From positions 1-64,000 of the forward strand of contig JBJEJH010000036.1 of NCBI GenBank assembly GCA_051877855.1: 64,000 nt of DNA, written 5' to 3'. Position 1 is the first letter of the stretch, and every line of letters begins with the position of its first letter. This document shows positions 51,811 to 61,376 of the stretch, piece after piece. Under the pieces are notes generated by a model that saw only the letters and a program-made list of their open reading frames with translations, was not told the origin of the DNA and made no database searches. Both the position numbers and the translations under genes were made by a program. This DNA is from MGBC120314 sp051877855. Its GTDB lineage: Bacteria > Bacillota > Clostridia > Lachnospirales > Lachnospiraceae.

Positions 51811-54090
51811 CTACTTCGCTGACTTCTCAAATTCATCCAGTGTCTTAAATCCGTACAATAATGCCGTATTCCCGATAATCTCCCGGGCAATATTTTGTCC
51901 GTTTCTTGCGTGTTCCACCACATATGCACCATACAACTGCAGCATCTTATCCGAATAAGTACTGACCTCTCCGCGAAGATAGGTCTCGTATGATGTATTC
52001 ACATAATTATCTTCATAGGTATGAAGGGATCTGGCATTCTGGGTCACGTTAGGATATTCTGCGGCAAATGCCTCCATCATGGTCATCTGTATTGCAATGA
52101 TTTGTTCGATGACTCCCTTCTTCTCCGGGCTGATGGGTGGAAATTTATCACAAAGCCCGGCATACTCCCCGGGTGCTGTACTCTCCATCATGCGACCATA
52201 CTTTTCTGTAATAAGGTTATGTCCCAGTCGATATTCACGATTAAAATCATACAGATACTGAATCAGCATGGTGCGATTCCATGTAAGATACTGGCTCTTA
52301 CGCATTACGGAAAATGTAGGCCAGTCATCCTGGCAGGATGCTCTTCCTCCCTCATTATGCACCTTGTCAAAAGCCTCAAATTCAACCTTTGCAATGGTAT
52401 TCACCAGCTCCTCATCACTCATTTGCACATAGGAAGACTTCATCACCAGTTCCTCTGCGTGGGATGCCAGGTAGGAATCCACATCACTGATGAGATGATC
52501 TGCATACATAATCCGGGCAAAGAACTCCCCGATTCCTTCCAGCGTTTTTTCCGTCCCGTTTGCTTTTGGCGCCTCATTCAATAATACAAGGAGTTCACCG
52601 CCCCTTTTAAGATTCTGCGTACTGCGGCGCATCCATTTTTCATGTGGGGGATATACATTCTCAATGTAGTGCAGTAACTTCATCGCCTCATACATCGCAT
52701 TGGAGACCATTCGATTCGCCGTCATTTCGTCCCCACGTTCAAGCATACGCTTATAATTATACTGTCCGCACTGTGCAAATCTTGTTCCACTCTCAGCAAT
52801 CTTAAGTAACCGCACATTCTCCGGATAACCCTGTTTTAAGATCCCACGGATGTGACTAAACCTCCCTAAAGGATCCGCAAACACCCATCCATTGGTACAA
52901 GCGGCCAGGGCATAATCCTCCACCTTCGTATAATCGATATGTTCATAATCCCTTGTACCAAGAAAATGCTCATAGAACCCGTCAATGGTCAAAACACCTC
53001 TTCGATTCTTACCTGTGGCTGTTACCACTCTCTTATACCCCATAAATTCCTTGGGAAGTTCATCGTAACGCTTCTGCAGTTCATCACCGATTCTTTCATA
53101 AGTTTCATCATCCAGCCACATACAGAAATCCGGACCCCAATCATGATCCATAGAAAAGTGATCATCATAGCCGAAGCAGTCCGATCCTTCTCCCACCAGA
53201 CCAACAGCGATCCGTTCCTCATACTCCGGAAAATATTCCCGAATCATCGGAATTCCATAGGTCTCATAATACTTTTTACAAATATCAATTCCACGTTCCA
53301 TTGTGTCACCCTGCATCTTCTCTTCACAGTTTAAGAGACCTTCTCTCAGCCGCTCATATTGTGCGTTATGTCCCAGAAGTTCCTCCACAATCTGCATCCC
53401 CTCTTTAAAACACTCCATTGCTTTTTTGTATTGCCCGGTATTGCTATAGCACATTCCAAGGGCATACAGGGCCGCCCCGTAATGATTATCCAGAATATTT
53501 TGTGCCCTGAATCTTTTAATCGCCTCATTAGCATATTGTAAAGCCTCATCCAAAAGCCCTGACCCCAGGGTGGAATTGGCCAGATTTGCATAAGACACAG
53601 CGATCTCAAATCCAGCTTGATTGGCAAGTGCTATAGAAAGTGCTTTTTTCTGGTATGCAGTCGCTTTGGAAAATTCGCCCTGTTCCTCATACAGAAGGCT
53701 TATATTATTATAAAACCCGGCCTTTCTCATATCCGACTCCGCCAGCTCCTTCTCATAGATTTCCTCCACCTTTGCATAAAAGCTTTCCGCTTCCTTAAGT
53801 TCACCGATGGAACGAAGACCTGTGGCTGCATTAAGCAGTGTTGTGCCATAGGAAATGCGATCCACATTCCCTGCATATTCCACTGCTTGGGCAATCACCT
53901 TACGCAATGGTTCCTTTTCCGAAGTCTGACGATAATATCCGATCAGCTCATTCAACAACGGAAGAACCAGATGCTCTTCTTTCTTCGCCCTGGCATCCTC
54001 CAAAGTCTTTAACATATACTTTTCCGCTTCCTTTGCCTTATTTTCTGCAAAGAATTGATCGATATTACGAAATACTTCTCCAATCTCCAT
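51811..54090 (-). CDS. TPR-DUF4037-DUF4125 fusion protein
   Basis: 759 aa. Residues about 1-255 are TPR helices (several E.S....Y..A/L..A repeats). Residues about 280-480 are nucleotidyltransferase-like: GEGSDCFGYDDHFSMDHDWG has the GS and D-x-D pattern of DUF4037. The remainder (about 540-755) matches DUF4125. No signal peptide. Function unknown; it could adenylylate or otherwise modify a target that the TPR part binds. It lies 16 bases before the redox fusion gene (stop-to-start), so the two may be linked. Confidence 0.82.
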   Translation of the reverse strand: MEIGEVFRNIDQFFAENKAKEAEKYMLKTLEDARAKKEEHLVLPLLNELIGYYRQTSEKEPLRKVIAQAVEYAGNVDRISYGTTLLNAATGLRSIGELKEAESFYAKVEEIYEKELAESDMRKAGFYNNISLLYEEQGEFSKATAYQKKALSIALANQAGFEIAVSYANLANSTLGSGLLDEALQYANEAIKRFRAQNILDNHYGAALYALGMCYSNTGQYKKAMECFKEGMQIVEELLGHNAQYERLREGLLNCEEKMQGDTMERGIDICKKYYETYGIPMIREYFPEYEERIAVGLVGEGSDCFGYDDHFSMDHDWGPDFCMWLDDETYERIGDELQKRYDELPKEFMGYKRVVTATGKNRRGVLTIDGFYEHFLGTRDYEHIDYTKVEDYALAACTNGWVFADPLGRFSHIRGILKQGYPENVRLLKIAESGTRFAQCGQYNYKRMLERGDEMTANRMVSNAMYEAMKLLHYIENVYPPHEKWMRRSTQNLKRGGELLVLLNEAPKANGTEKTLEGIGEFFARIMYADHLISDVDSYLASHAEELVMKSSYVQMSDEELVNTIAKVEFEAFDKVHNEGGRASCQDDWPTFSVMRKSQYLTWNRTMLIQYLYDFNREYRLGHNLITEKYGRMMESTAPGEYAGLCDKFPPISPEKKGVIEQIIAIQMTMMEAFAAEYPNVTQNARSLHTYEDNYVNTSYETYLRGEVSTYSDKMLQLYGAYVVEHARNGQNIAREIIGNTALLYGFKTLDEFEKSAK

Positions 54091-54106
54091 CTCTTATCAC
54101 CTTATC

Positions 54107-55135
54107 CTAATAATTTTCTTTACGAATCTGGAAAAATCCCTGTGGATGATTACATACCGGACACACCTGAGGTGCTTTCATTCCTACCACAATATGTCCG
54201 CAGTTTCTACATTCCCAGATGCATACACCGGCCTTTTCAAACACCTGATTCATCTTAACATTGTTGAGTAGTGCCCGGTATCGCTCCTCGTGTGCCTTCT
54301 CAATGGCTCCTACGCCACGAAACTTCGCTGCAAGTTCCGGAAATCCTTCTTCCTCCGCTTCCCTCGCCATACGATCATACATATCCGTCCACTCCGCATT
54401 TTCTCCTCCGGCGGCCTCCGACAAATTACTCACCGTGTCACCGATTCCACCCAGTTCCCCCAGCCACATCTTAGCATGTGCCCGCTCGTTATCCGCTGTC
54501 TCTAAGAAGATCGAGGCAATCTGCTCATATCCTGCCTTAGCTGCCACTGCAGCAAAGAAGGTATACTTATTCCTCGCCTGGGATTCACCGGCAAAGGCAT
54601 CCTTAAGGTTCTGCTGTGTCTTGGTTCCGGCGTATTTGTTAACAGGTTTCTTCTCTTTTGTTGGCTTTATATATTTCTGATAATATGCATAGGTTGCCGA
54701 CACAACATCATTGAATCGCTCTCCATCGGTGACAACTCCTACAAAGACCATATGCGTCCCCATATCAAGGCTTTGTTCCACCTTCACACTAAAATATGCA
54801 TTGGTTCCTTTAGTAATTGCCATATCACCATTTGCCACACGTTTGCAATTTGCAAAACCGTCGAACTTATCAACTTCCCTTCCGGACTGATAACCAAAAC
54901 GGCTGTAAAGATCCTTTCCCGCCTTCACATTCAGCACCGAAATCGTAAAATGATTACTGCGTCGAATCATCTCACAGGTAAGGGTATCCTTATTTACTGA
55001 GATGATCACCCGGTTGGGATCCTTGGATACACGCATCACTGTATCAATGATACATCCATTATCCTTCTCATCCACACTAGTTGTCAATACATAAGATCCA
55101 TAAGTTACACAATCTAAAATATGCTGGTCAAACAT
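54107..55135 (-). CDS. Flavin reductase-rubrerythrin-rubredoxin fusion
   Basis: 342 aa. Residues 1-150: flavin reductase-like FMN-binding domain. About 165-300: rubrerythrin diiron domain with ESQARNKY, ETADNERAHAKM and EKAHEERY. Last 35: rubredoxin-like site WECRNCGHIVVG and VCPVCNHPQGFF. One polypeptide thus holds flavin, diiron and Fe(Cys)4 sites, which fits peroxide or oxygen reduction for anaerobic defence. AGGAGG lies upstream of the ATG. Confidence 0.93.
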   Translation of the reverse strand: MFDQHILDCVTYGSYVLTTSVDEKDNGCIIDTVMRVSKDPNRVIISVNKDTLTCEMIRRSNHFTISVLNVKAGKDLYSRFGYQSGREVDKFDGFANCKRVANGDMAITKGTNAYFSVKVEQSLDMGTHMVFVGVVTDGERFNDVVSATYAYYQKYIKPTKEKKPVNKYAGTKTQQNLKDAFAGESQARNKYTFFAAVAAKAGYEQIASIFLETADNERAHAKMWLGELGGIGDTVSNLSEAAGGENAEWTDMYDRMAREAEEEGFPELAAKFRGVGAIEKAHEERYRALLNNVKMNQVFEKAGVCIWECRNCGHIVVGMKAPQVCPVCNHPQGFFQIRKENY

Positions 55136-55224
55136 CTTCCATCCTCCTTTATTCTCTTTGCACTTATTGCAAATTCTATGGATGTAGATATTATGCCCAG
55201 CATATTGATACTTTATATTTAATT

Positions 55225-55815
55225 TTAATTATTTATTTTCAATACAGCGCCTAATTCGCACGCAGCATCATCCACCTTATCTTCACTGCTAAGACATATG
55301 TTCATCTCTTTATCACCGTAACACTTTAAAACTAAGTAATAAACATATGTAGTTGTGATGCCCTTGGTGTGTGAAACCACGAGGCGCTCATAACTCTTAA
55401 TATCCTTAAGCCGTACTGCCGTTGCCCTCGACAATGAGTCAGCACCTATAAGCCAGTTTTCTGTAATCATAAAGGTGTTTTTTGTCGTGGTGTCCACATA
55501 TAAAGGTTTGGTAACTTCTGAATCCATTTGTTTCAAAGCAGCCTCAACCTGTTCATGGGAGAAATTGAATTCCTTTCTCCACACCTTCCCCATATGAGCA
55601 TTCTTCAATGTTTTCTGTGTTCTTAACACACGAAAAAAATGAATCATGATAATTAAATGAAGAAGAATTCCTAATATGTAATCCTCAAAACCGGTGGAAA
55701 TATGATTCACTAATACAGCGGTATTTACAAACATACTAAAACCACAACAAACCAATATGATTTTTATCACTGTCTTTGGCCAATAATTAAAATATTTATT
55801 AATATTTGCGTACAT
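55225..55815 (-). CDS. PH-like membrane protein, paralogue 1
   Basis: 196 aa from the ATG at 55815 (GGAG 9 bases upstream; a longer frame starts at 55851). Two N-terminal TM helices after NYWPKTVIKIIL, then a cytoplasmic domain with TTKNTFMITENWLIGADS and IKSYERL. Closely similar to the next gene upstream but without its C-terminal L7/L12 domain. Function unknown. Confidence 0.78.
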   Translation of the reverse strand: MYANINKYFNYWPKTVIKIILVCCGFSMFVNTAVLVNHISTGFEDYILGILLHLIIMIHFFRVLRTQKTLKNAHMGKVWRKEFNFSHEQVEAALKQMDSEVTKPLYVDTTTKNTFMITENWLIGADSLSRATAVRLKDIKSYERLVVSHTKGITTTYVYYLVLKCYGDKEMNICLSSEDKVDDAACELGAVLKINN

Positions 55816-55840
55816 AGCACCGTTCTCCAATTTTACTGTA

Positions 55841-56671
55841 TTACATACCAATTTCTCTTTGTATCTTATCTACCAGATCCTTAGCTTCCTTAAGTCCCAG
55901 TCCTGTTGCTTCCCGTGCATATTTAATCGCCTGTACAGGTCCTTCATTCTTTAACATCTTAATCACTTCGGCACGGTCTTTTTCAGACAGCATACCTTCC
56001 ATATCCGTACCCTGTGGTGCCACAAAGACAGACTCTTCCAAAACCGCCTGATTCGGTGAAATTACATTCTTCATTGCCGCAGAAAGTTCATATGCTGCCT
56101 CGTCCATCAATTCACTACTGCCAAGGCGGAAATGGAATTCCTCATCTGCATAATTCTTTACCACAAGATAATACCCATAAGATGTTGACTTTCCACGATG
56201 CTCTACTACCAGACGCTCATAGTTCTTAATATCCGTGATTCTGACAGCCATAGCACGCATCAGACCGGATGAGGCACCAATAACCCAGTTCTGTGTGATC
56301 ATAAAGGTATTCTTCGTTGCCGTATCACTGTAGATTGGAGAGGCAACTTCAGAATCAATCTGAGCAAGTGCAGCTTCAATCTGCTCCTCGGAGTAATGAA
56401 ATTTCTTTCTCATAATCTTACCAATATAGGCATTCTTCAGTGTGGACTGTGCCTTTAATACATTTAAAAAATACAGAAACAAAACGATGTTAATTGTCAA
56501 TCCCGGCAGCACATGTGCCAACGAATATATTATCGTATCTCCCAATCCCTGTGACAAAGAACCCAGAACAATCATGATATTTCCAAGTAATGAAAATCCA
56601 CTGTAAATCAATATAATCTTGGCACCAAGCCTTGGCCAGTAATTAAAATTTTTCTTAATATTTGTATACAT
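55841..56671 (-). CDS. PH-like membrane protein fused to an L7/L12 C-terminal domain, paralogue 2
   Basis: 276 aa. The first 190 residues parallel the 196-aa neighbour (NYWPRLGAKIILIYSGFS, ATKNTFMITQNWVIGASS, IKNYERL). Residues about 228-276 match the ribosomal L7/L12 C-terminal domain: GPVQAIKYAREATGLGLKEA and KDLVDKIQREIG. Such domains bind translation GTPases in ribosomes; here the domain would lie in the cytoplasm, tethered to the membrane. 25-base gap to paralogue 1. Confidence 0.85.
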   Translation of the reverse strand: MYTNIKKNFNYWPRLGAKIILIYSGFSLLGNIMIVLGSLSQGLGDTIIYSLAHVLPGLTINIVLFLYFLNVLKAQSTLKNAYIGKIMRKKFHYSEEQIEAALAQIDSEVASPIYSDTATKNTFMITQNWVIGASSGLMRAMAVRITDIKNYERLVVEHRGKSTSYGYYLVVKNYADEEFHFRLGSSELMDEAAYELSAAMKNVISPNQAVLEESVFVAPQGTDMEGMLSEKDRAEVIKMLKNEGPVQAIKYAREATGLGLKEAKDLVDKIQREIGM

Positions 56672-56695
56672 TTTTTCTTTCTCCTATCGTTTTTC

Positions 56696-57754
56696 TTACA
56701 TAAACTCGTGTGGAACCTTATTATACAAAGCTTCGAGGAAATTGTTGAAATCCTTGTTATATGCTCTCTTAAGTTCTTCACTATAGCCCAGAATAACCCA
56801 AGGCATATGCTGTTTCATATACGCCATTGCATCCTGTACCGCCGACTCCGACATAATGATCTGATAATTGATCTTATTGACATCCCAGACGTATAAAGAA
56901 TAGGTCGTTCCCGTCTTAATACCATTGGTACTATGGGAAGTAGTCATCTGATATGCCCATACGATATCCCTGTTGAGGAACATATATGGCTTATTTTGCT
57001 GCGAACAGTAAGATGCAATACGTCCAATTTTAAACTCGTTATTCTTTAATGAAAAACCTGCGGTTTCATAATCATTTTCGATAACACTTGTGTCATAACC
57101 GGACATCTTAATCTGTTTTTTAATCTTCTTAAGACCCACTCCAAGCATCTGTATGCCAACTGCAAGAACAGCAATCAGAACACATATTAAAATAGCAACA
57201 ATAATGATGATGTCCTCAAATTCCGCGCTTTTCTCCTTGATAACATACGGAATCGTCTCTGCCTTATACTCATCGGATGTAAATTCGTTATAATCCACAA
57301 AGAATTTCTTAAGATACTTTTCTTCGGAGTCCGTCATCTCACACAGTTCACCGGTTATTGTAAAGGCATCCGCCTCGGTTCCTTCATAGGTATAATTCTC
57401 CAACTGATCCATCTGATTCATGTAGGAGGTCGGTAACTTTACCGCCATATACCTTGGATCATCCTCATCATAGTTTAAAATCACATAATAATACGAAGTT
57501 ACGGTTTTGTGTCCGTTCTGCGTTTTATAGACCTCCATAAACGTTCCATAATTTAAGTCAATTTCCGCACGAACCTTTTTACCATCCGCCTTTTGGATGT
57601 CCTCCGTGGACATCTGTGAAAATGAAACCGCCGGTTTTACCAAATAAATGAGATCTTTAAATCCAATCACAAATAAAATAGCTACAAAGATAAAACAGGT
57701 TGTCACAATCCACATTGAATTTTGTACGCATTTCTTTTTTAATTCTTGAAACAT
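56696..57754 (-). CDS. Two-pass membrane protein with extracytoplasmic and PH-like domains
   Basis: 352 aa. TM1 at about 13-35, an extracytoplasmic region (about 40-180), TM2 at about 183-208, and a cytoplasmic domain with PYMFLNRDIVWAY and TYSLYVWDVN that resembles the domain of the two downstream genes. Resembles DUF6709-type proteins. AGGAGG lies upstream of the ATG. No enzyme motif. Confidence 0.75.
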   Translation of the reverse strand: MFQELKKKCVQNSMWIVTTCFIFVAILFVIGFKDLIYLVKPAVSFSQMSTEDIQKADGKKVRAEIDLNYGTFMEVYKTQNGHKTVTSYYYVILNYDEDDPRYMAVKLPTSYMNQMDQLENYTYEGTEADAFTITGELCEMTDSEEKYLKKFFVDYNEFTSDEYKAETIPYVIKEKSAEFEDIIIIVAILICVLIAVLAVGIQMLGVGLKKIKKQIKMSGYDTSVIENDYETAGFSLKNNEFKIGRIASYCSQQNKPYMFLNRDIVWAYQMTTSHSTNGIKTGTTYSLYVWDVNKINYQIIMSESAVQDAMAYMKQHMPWVILGYSEELKRAYNKDFNNFLEALYNKVPHEFM

Positions 57755-57787
57755 TATATCTCCTCCTAATTTTAATTACATAAAAGA

Positions 57788-59140
57788 TTACTTATTTTCA
57801 GACCTTGTGGTAATCGGATGATAATGTACCGCAAGACCAAATACCTCTTCTGCCCTCTCACCATTTTCTAACTGACCATCACTGATAAAAATCCAGCCCT
57901 TGATATCATCATGAAACATAAGTTCCACCCAGTATCCCTTTTTCCTGGTTCCACAAACATCCCATTGCTGATTTTTCATAACCTGATGCAGTCCCACTCT
58001 CTGGGCAGTCACATGAAATGTCTCTTTACTTTCCGGTTCTGTATGTACGTCAATGTCTTTCTGTAAATCATATTCCTTTGACTCAAGTGAAACACAATCC
58101 GTTTCCTTATCCATTCTCACAAACCTGCCATCTTCATCCGCCTGCCAGGTTTCCCGGCATGTCTCTCCAAAAATAATTTTCTCGATCCTCATGACCGTTA
58201 TGGTTCCATCCGCAAAATTGATTAAATTTATTGGTGCCTGTATCTCCCCATAAGAGTTAAGCGAACCATTTTCATATTGATAAAATGTAGTGGTTTCCGG
58301 CGTTACCCCACCATCCAAGCCTTTCCCGTCCGTCAATGCTACATAGATGCGCTCACCATCCGGGGAAATTGCATAGATTTCATTGAAGATTAGGCTAATT
58401 TCCTTTTGAATGACCACGTTGTTATTAATCGAAAAAGAGTAAAGCAGGTTCCCACCTGTCATCATGTCCTCCGCGGAAAAATCAAGAAACATTTCCTCGT
58501 CCTTGCCATCTCCATCAAGATCCAGCCGGGCGTAGGCACCATCCTTCTTCCACTGTGTCACATTGTAAACATTCCCCGGATGTTCCAGAATTTCCTGCGT
58601 GGACACAGACTCCTGATTCTTTATGTAAAACTTACTCTCCCCCTGTGTGCCGTCTGTGTAAGAGATTGTTATAAGACCATTATGGGGTGTAAAAGATTCT
58701 ATCTTCTTCCCTATCCTGCATCGGAATACCTTTGCACAGATTCCCGTATCGATGTCCAGCCGGAGGATCTCCCGTTGATTGCCGCCTAAAAAATAGATTC
58801 CCCGTTCATAGAGGTTAAAACAATCACCACTGTTGAAATTTCCTCTATAAATCAACTTTTCACCCTGTTGATCCACCTGATATATTCCATTGCCCCGCAT
58901 CTGGTACTCTACGAATATTCTGTCATTCTTTATACCACCAATAATTTCACAATCTTCAGTCTCCACAAAGGGAAGATGATTGATCTGAAATACACTGGAA
59001 ACAGAGATTCCAAGTACAAAAAACAACAAAGTGACTAAAATCATCAGAGCAAAGGTTTTTCTCTCCGTATGAACTGCCTTGACACATCGACGAATTCGAT
59101 ACTTGATGTTCGCCTCACCAAAAGGCATGGCATGATCCAT
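57788..59140 (-). CDS. C-terminal half of a split M56-type sensor protein
   Basis: 450 aa. It begins MPFGEANIKYRIRRCVKAV, which is the stretch that follows the protease domain in M56 (BlaR1-like) proteins, then one TM helix (about 29-50) and an extracytoplasmic sensor region. It is in the same frame as the protease gene upstream and separated from it by one TGA and three sense codons. A start at 59140 is formally possible, without a convincing ribosome site. Probably the separated part of one original gene. Confidence 0.7.
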   Translation of the reverse strand: MDHAMPFGEANIKYRIRRCVKAVHTERKTFALMILVTLLFFVLGISVSSVFQINHLPFVETEDCEIIGGIKNDRIFVEYQMRGNGIYQVDQQGEKLIYRGNFNSGDCFNLYERGIYFLGGNQREILRLDIDTGICAKVFRCRIGKKIESFTPHNGLITISYTDGTQGESKFYIKNQESVSTQEILEHPGNVYNVTQWKKDGAYARLDLDGDGKDEEMFLDFSAEDMMTGGNLLYSFSINNNVVIQKEISLIFNEIYAISPDGERIYVALTDGKGLDGGVTPETTTFYQYENGSLNSYGEIQAPINLINFADGTITVMRIEKIIFGETCRETWQADEDGRFVRMDKETDCVSLESKEYDLQKDIDVHTEPESKETFHVTAQRVGLHQVMKNQQWDVCGTRKKGYWVELMFHDDIKGWIFISDGQLENGERAEEVFGLAVHYHPITTRSENK

Positions 59141-59149
59141 CTCACTACT

Positions 59150-59866
59150 TCAAAAGAACCCTGTAGCGACACGAAAAATCGTATCTGCATATTGTTTTTT
59201 GTGATCCATTCCTAATTTTTGCAGCACAAGCTCGTCACAGGAAGCCTCCTGATCACGGACAAAGTAATAGAATGCAAACCAAATCAAAGGATTGTACCAG
59301 TTCAATGCACACAGGACAAAAGCAAGAAGTTTGACAATGTGATCTCCTCGGTGAATATGGGTCATTTCATGGCACACAATCATCTCCTTCATCTTCGGAT
59401 CAAGCTCCTTAGGGAGATAGATTCCCGGTGGAAAATACCCAAAAGTAAATGCACCGGATATATCAGCGCATCGGTAAACCGGTACCGGTATACCATAAAC
59501 CTTTCCTTCCTGACCAACGAAAGATTCCTCCATCCGGGCAGTCTTCTTAAGCCTATGGGTTAATCGATAATAATTTACCATATTGGCAAACAGTATAAGT
59601 CCAACGCCAATCAGATAGATCACTACAATCACATTCCAGTTTACTTCCACATACCATAATTCCTGCACAATATCCACATACGGAATAATGGCAACTCTTC
59701 CTACGGGCACCGTCGTACACAAAAGATGAAGAGCCACCAACGCCCATAACGCATAGGTCAGACGCTTAGGAAACTTTCTTAACAAAAAACGTAATATCAG
59801 CAAATAAAAAACTGCAAATGAACCGGCAAGACCCATTTGCAGCATTCTAAAAAATATATCCATCAC
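59150..59866 (-). CDS. N-terminal half of a split M56 membrane metalloprotease (BlaR1-like)
   Basis: 238 aa. Four TM helices (RLTYALWALVALHLLCTTVP and others), zinc motif HEMTH, distal EASCDE. It ends at a TGA after RVATGFF, and the same frame continues into the sensor ORF. The companion BlaI-type gene lies upstream, and a separate promoter at 59976-60004 precedes it. The protease domain itself is complete and could still act, but without its sensor if the TGA is real. Confidence 0.8.
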   Translation of the reverse strand: MMDIFFRMLQMGLAGSFAVFYLLILRFLLRKFPKRLTYALWALVALHLLCTTVPVGRVAIIPYVDIVQELWYVEVNWNVIVVIYLIGVGLILFANMVNYYRLTHRLKKTARMEESFVGQEGKVYGIPVPVYRCADISGAFTFGYFPPGIYLPKELDPKMKEMIVCHEMTHIHRGDHIVKLLAFVLCALNWYNPLIWFAFYYFVRDQEASCDELVLQKLGMDHKKQYADTIFRVATGFF

Positions 59867-59975
59867 ATTTTATTCTCCAAGTGTCGTAGTTTTTCCAAAA
59901 GACACTTTGTCCTTCAGAATATCTTGTAGTAAATGATATAATATCTTTCTTCTGTGGTTCTTTTTACCAACTAAC

Positions 59976-60004
59976 AGTTTATAAAACATAGACCCTTTTG
60001 TCAA
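59976..60004 (-). promoter_or_regulatory. Promoter of the second M56 gene
   Basis: TTGACA (60004-59999) and TAAACT (59981-59976), 17-base spacer, in the 211-base gap after the BlaI-type gene. Confidence 0.6.
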
Positions 60005-60077
60005 GTCCAAAAACCACGAAGCAATCCTCGAAAAATTTCTCAACGAACTTAGCGTAACTTCGATGATTCCTTCCTGA

Positions 60078-60443
60078 TCAACACTCATCAATTAATCTTT
60101 TGATTTCATCCTTATCTTCCTGGGACAACTTCACCTTGTTTCCACAAAAGGCAGCCAGAAACAAGGGTAATGAACCGTTAAAGTGTTCCGTGACATAATC
60201 ACGCCCCCAGGCTCCGTAGTAGGCGTCTTTCTTCAATACCGACGTCACCACCGCATTGTCGTTCCTTAACAAATTCTTCTTACAAAGATTCTTAAGCACC
60301 GTATATGTCGTAGACTTCTTCCATTCAAATTTCTTCTCACATTCATGGACAAGTGCAGTGGAATTAATAGGTTCTAACTCCCAGACCAACTCCATAAATT
60401 CATTTTCCGCTTTGGTCATTGTATTTACTTTATTTTTCTTCAT
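60078..60443 (-). CDS. BlaI/MecI-family repressor, second copy
   Basis: 121 aa from the ATG at 60443 (AGGTG about 7 bases upstream; 60452 is another choice). HTH region: KKSTTYTVLKNLCKKNLL, with the usual wing AVVTSVLKKDAY. Pairs with the split M56 protease. Likely represses its own promoter. Confidence 0.9.
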   Translation of the reverse strand: MKKNKVNTMTKAENEFMELVWELEPINSTALVHECEKKFEWKKSTTYTVLKNLCKKNLLRNDNAVVTSVLKKDAYYGAWGRDYVTEHFNGSLPLFLAAFCGNKVKLSQEDKDEIKRLIDEC

Positions 60444-60518
60444 AGTCTTCACCTACCCAATTATTTATATCATACCATTAATTCATTCGTCAATTAGCTA
60501 AATAAAAATGCAACCGTT

Positions 60519-61318
60519 TTAGAATCCTCTCGCCTCAAGATCCCCGGCAATCTTTACATACACATCGACGATATCCGAGACTCCGGCACCACTCTTGTGA
60601 TTCAGCGGCCTGCGACGCATGTCCACCTCATCACAGTGAGAGATTCCACGATTCGTATTACTTCGAAGAATCCCCTTAAATTCACCCCACTTTACGCTGT
60701 CCGGTGCCAGAAGACCATCATTTTCTCCCTCGTAGTGACGCACCACCAGAGAGGGAATCCACAGGAACAGATCCGACCACGCATGTCCCATGGCAAATGC
60801 ATAGCTTTGATAATAAATTCCCGGGCAGTCCGGGTTCTCCTCGTTGAACTTCCTTGCGTTTTCCGTCCTAAAAGAACTAATTGCCCGGTAAGTATCGGGA
60901 TTCTTATCCCCAAGAATCTTAAACCACAGATCCACGAACTTACAGCCTGTGCGAATCAATCCATCCGGAAATCTCATCAGATGATCCACGGTTCTCGAGC
61001 CATGATGGGGTGTGGATAATGTAGTGATTGATGCAATCCGATCACCGTATCCCAGTGTCGTCGCAAGGTATCTGGCCTCCATCCCACCTTTGGAATGCGC
61101 GATAATATTTACCTTCTCAGCATTCATGGACTTCAGTAGTTCATCCAATTCTGCTGCCACCTGTCTGGCATTCATCTCGATGGAGGCACTGCTATCCTGA
61201 CGTCCATAACACACCTTATATCCGGCTTTTTCCAACACTTTCGGAATTCTTCCCCAATAACCAATGTAGTGGTCATCACAAACCCCATTCCGTGTAATAA
61301 AAGTATAGGATACTGCAC
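60519..61318 (-). pseudogene. Lipase/esterase-like alpha/beta hydrolase with an apparent frameshift
   Basis: The N-terminus should start at a GTG at 61318 with AAGG upstream, giving QYPILLLHGMGF, the family oxyanion-loop stretch. At about 61279 a one-base loss shifts the frame; the other frame then reads DDHYIGYWGRIPKVL. The remaining protein has AHSKGG around the Ser nucleophile and a late Asp/His part. The uninterrupted frame alone begins at 61328 and loses the HG motif. Either a natural mutation or a base error. Confidence 0.75.
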
Positions 61319-61376
61319 GATATTTCACCTTCCCTGGGAAACCCTGATCATAAGAATAGAGTTATATATGGTTCCC

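Noticed and set aside
59150..59152. Selenocysteine codon at the TGA
   Set aside because: The context FF-TGA-SS is not a redox motif, and the equivalent position is not a Cys in M56 proteins.
59870..60091. 73-aa open frame between the BlaI-type and M56 genes
   Set aside because: It overlaps the BlaI stop and covers a good promoter; no domain is visible.
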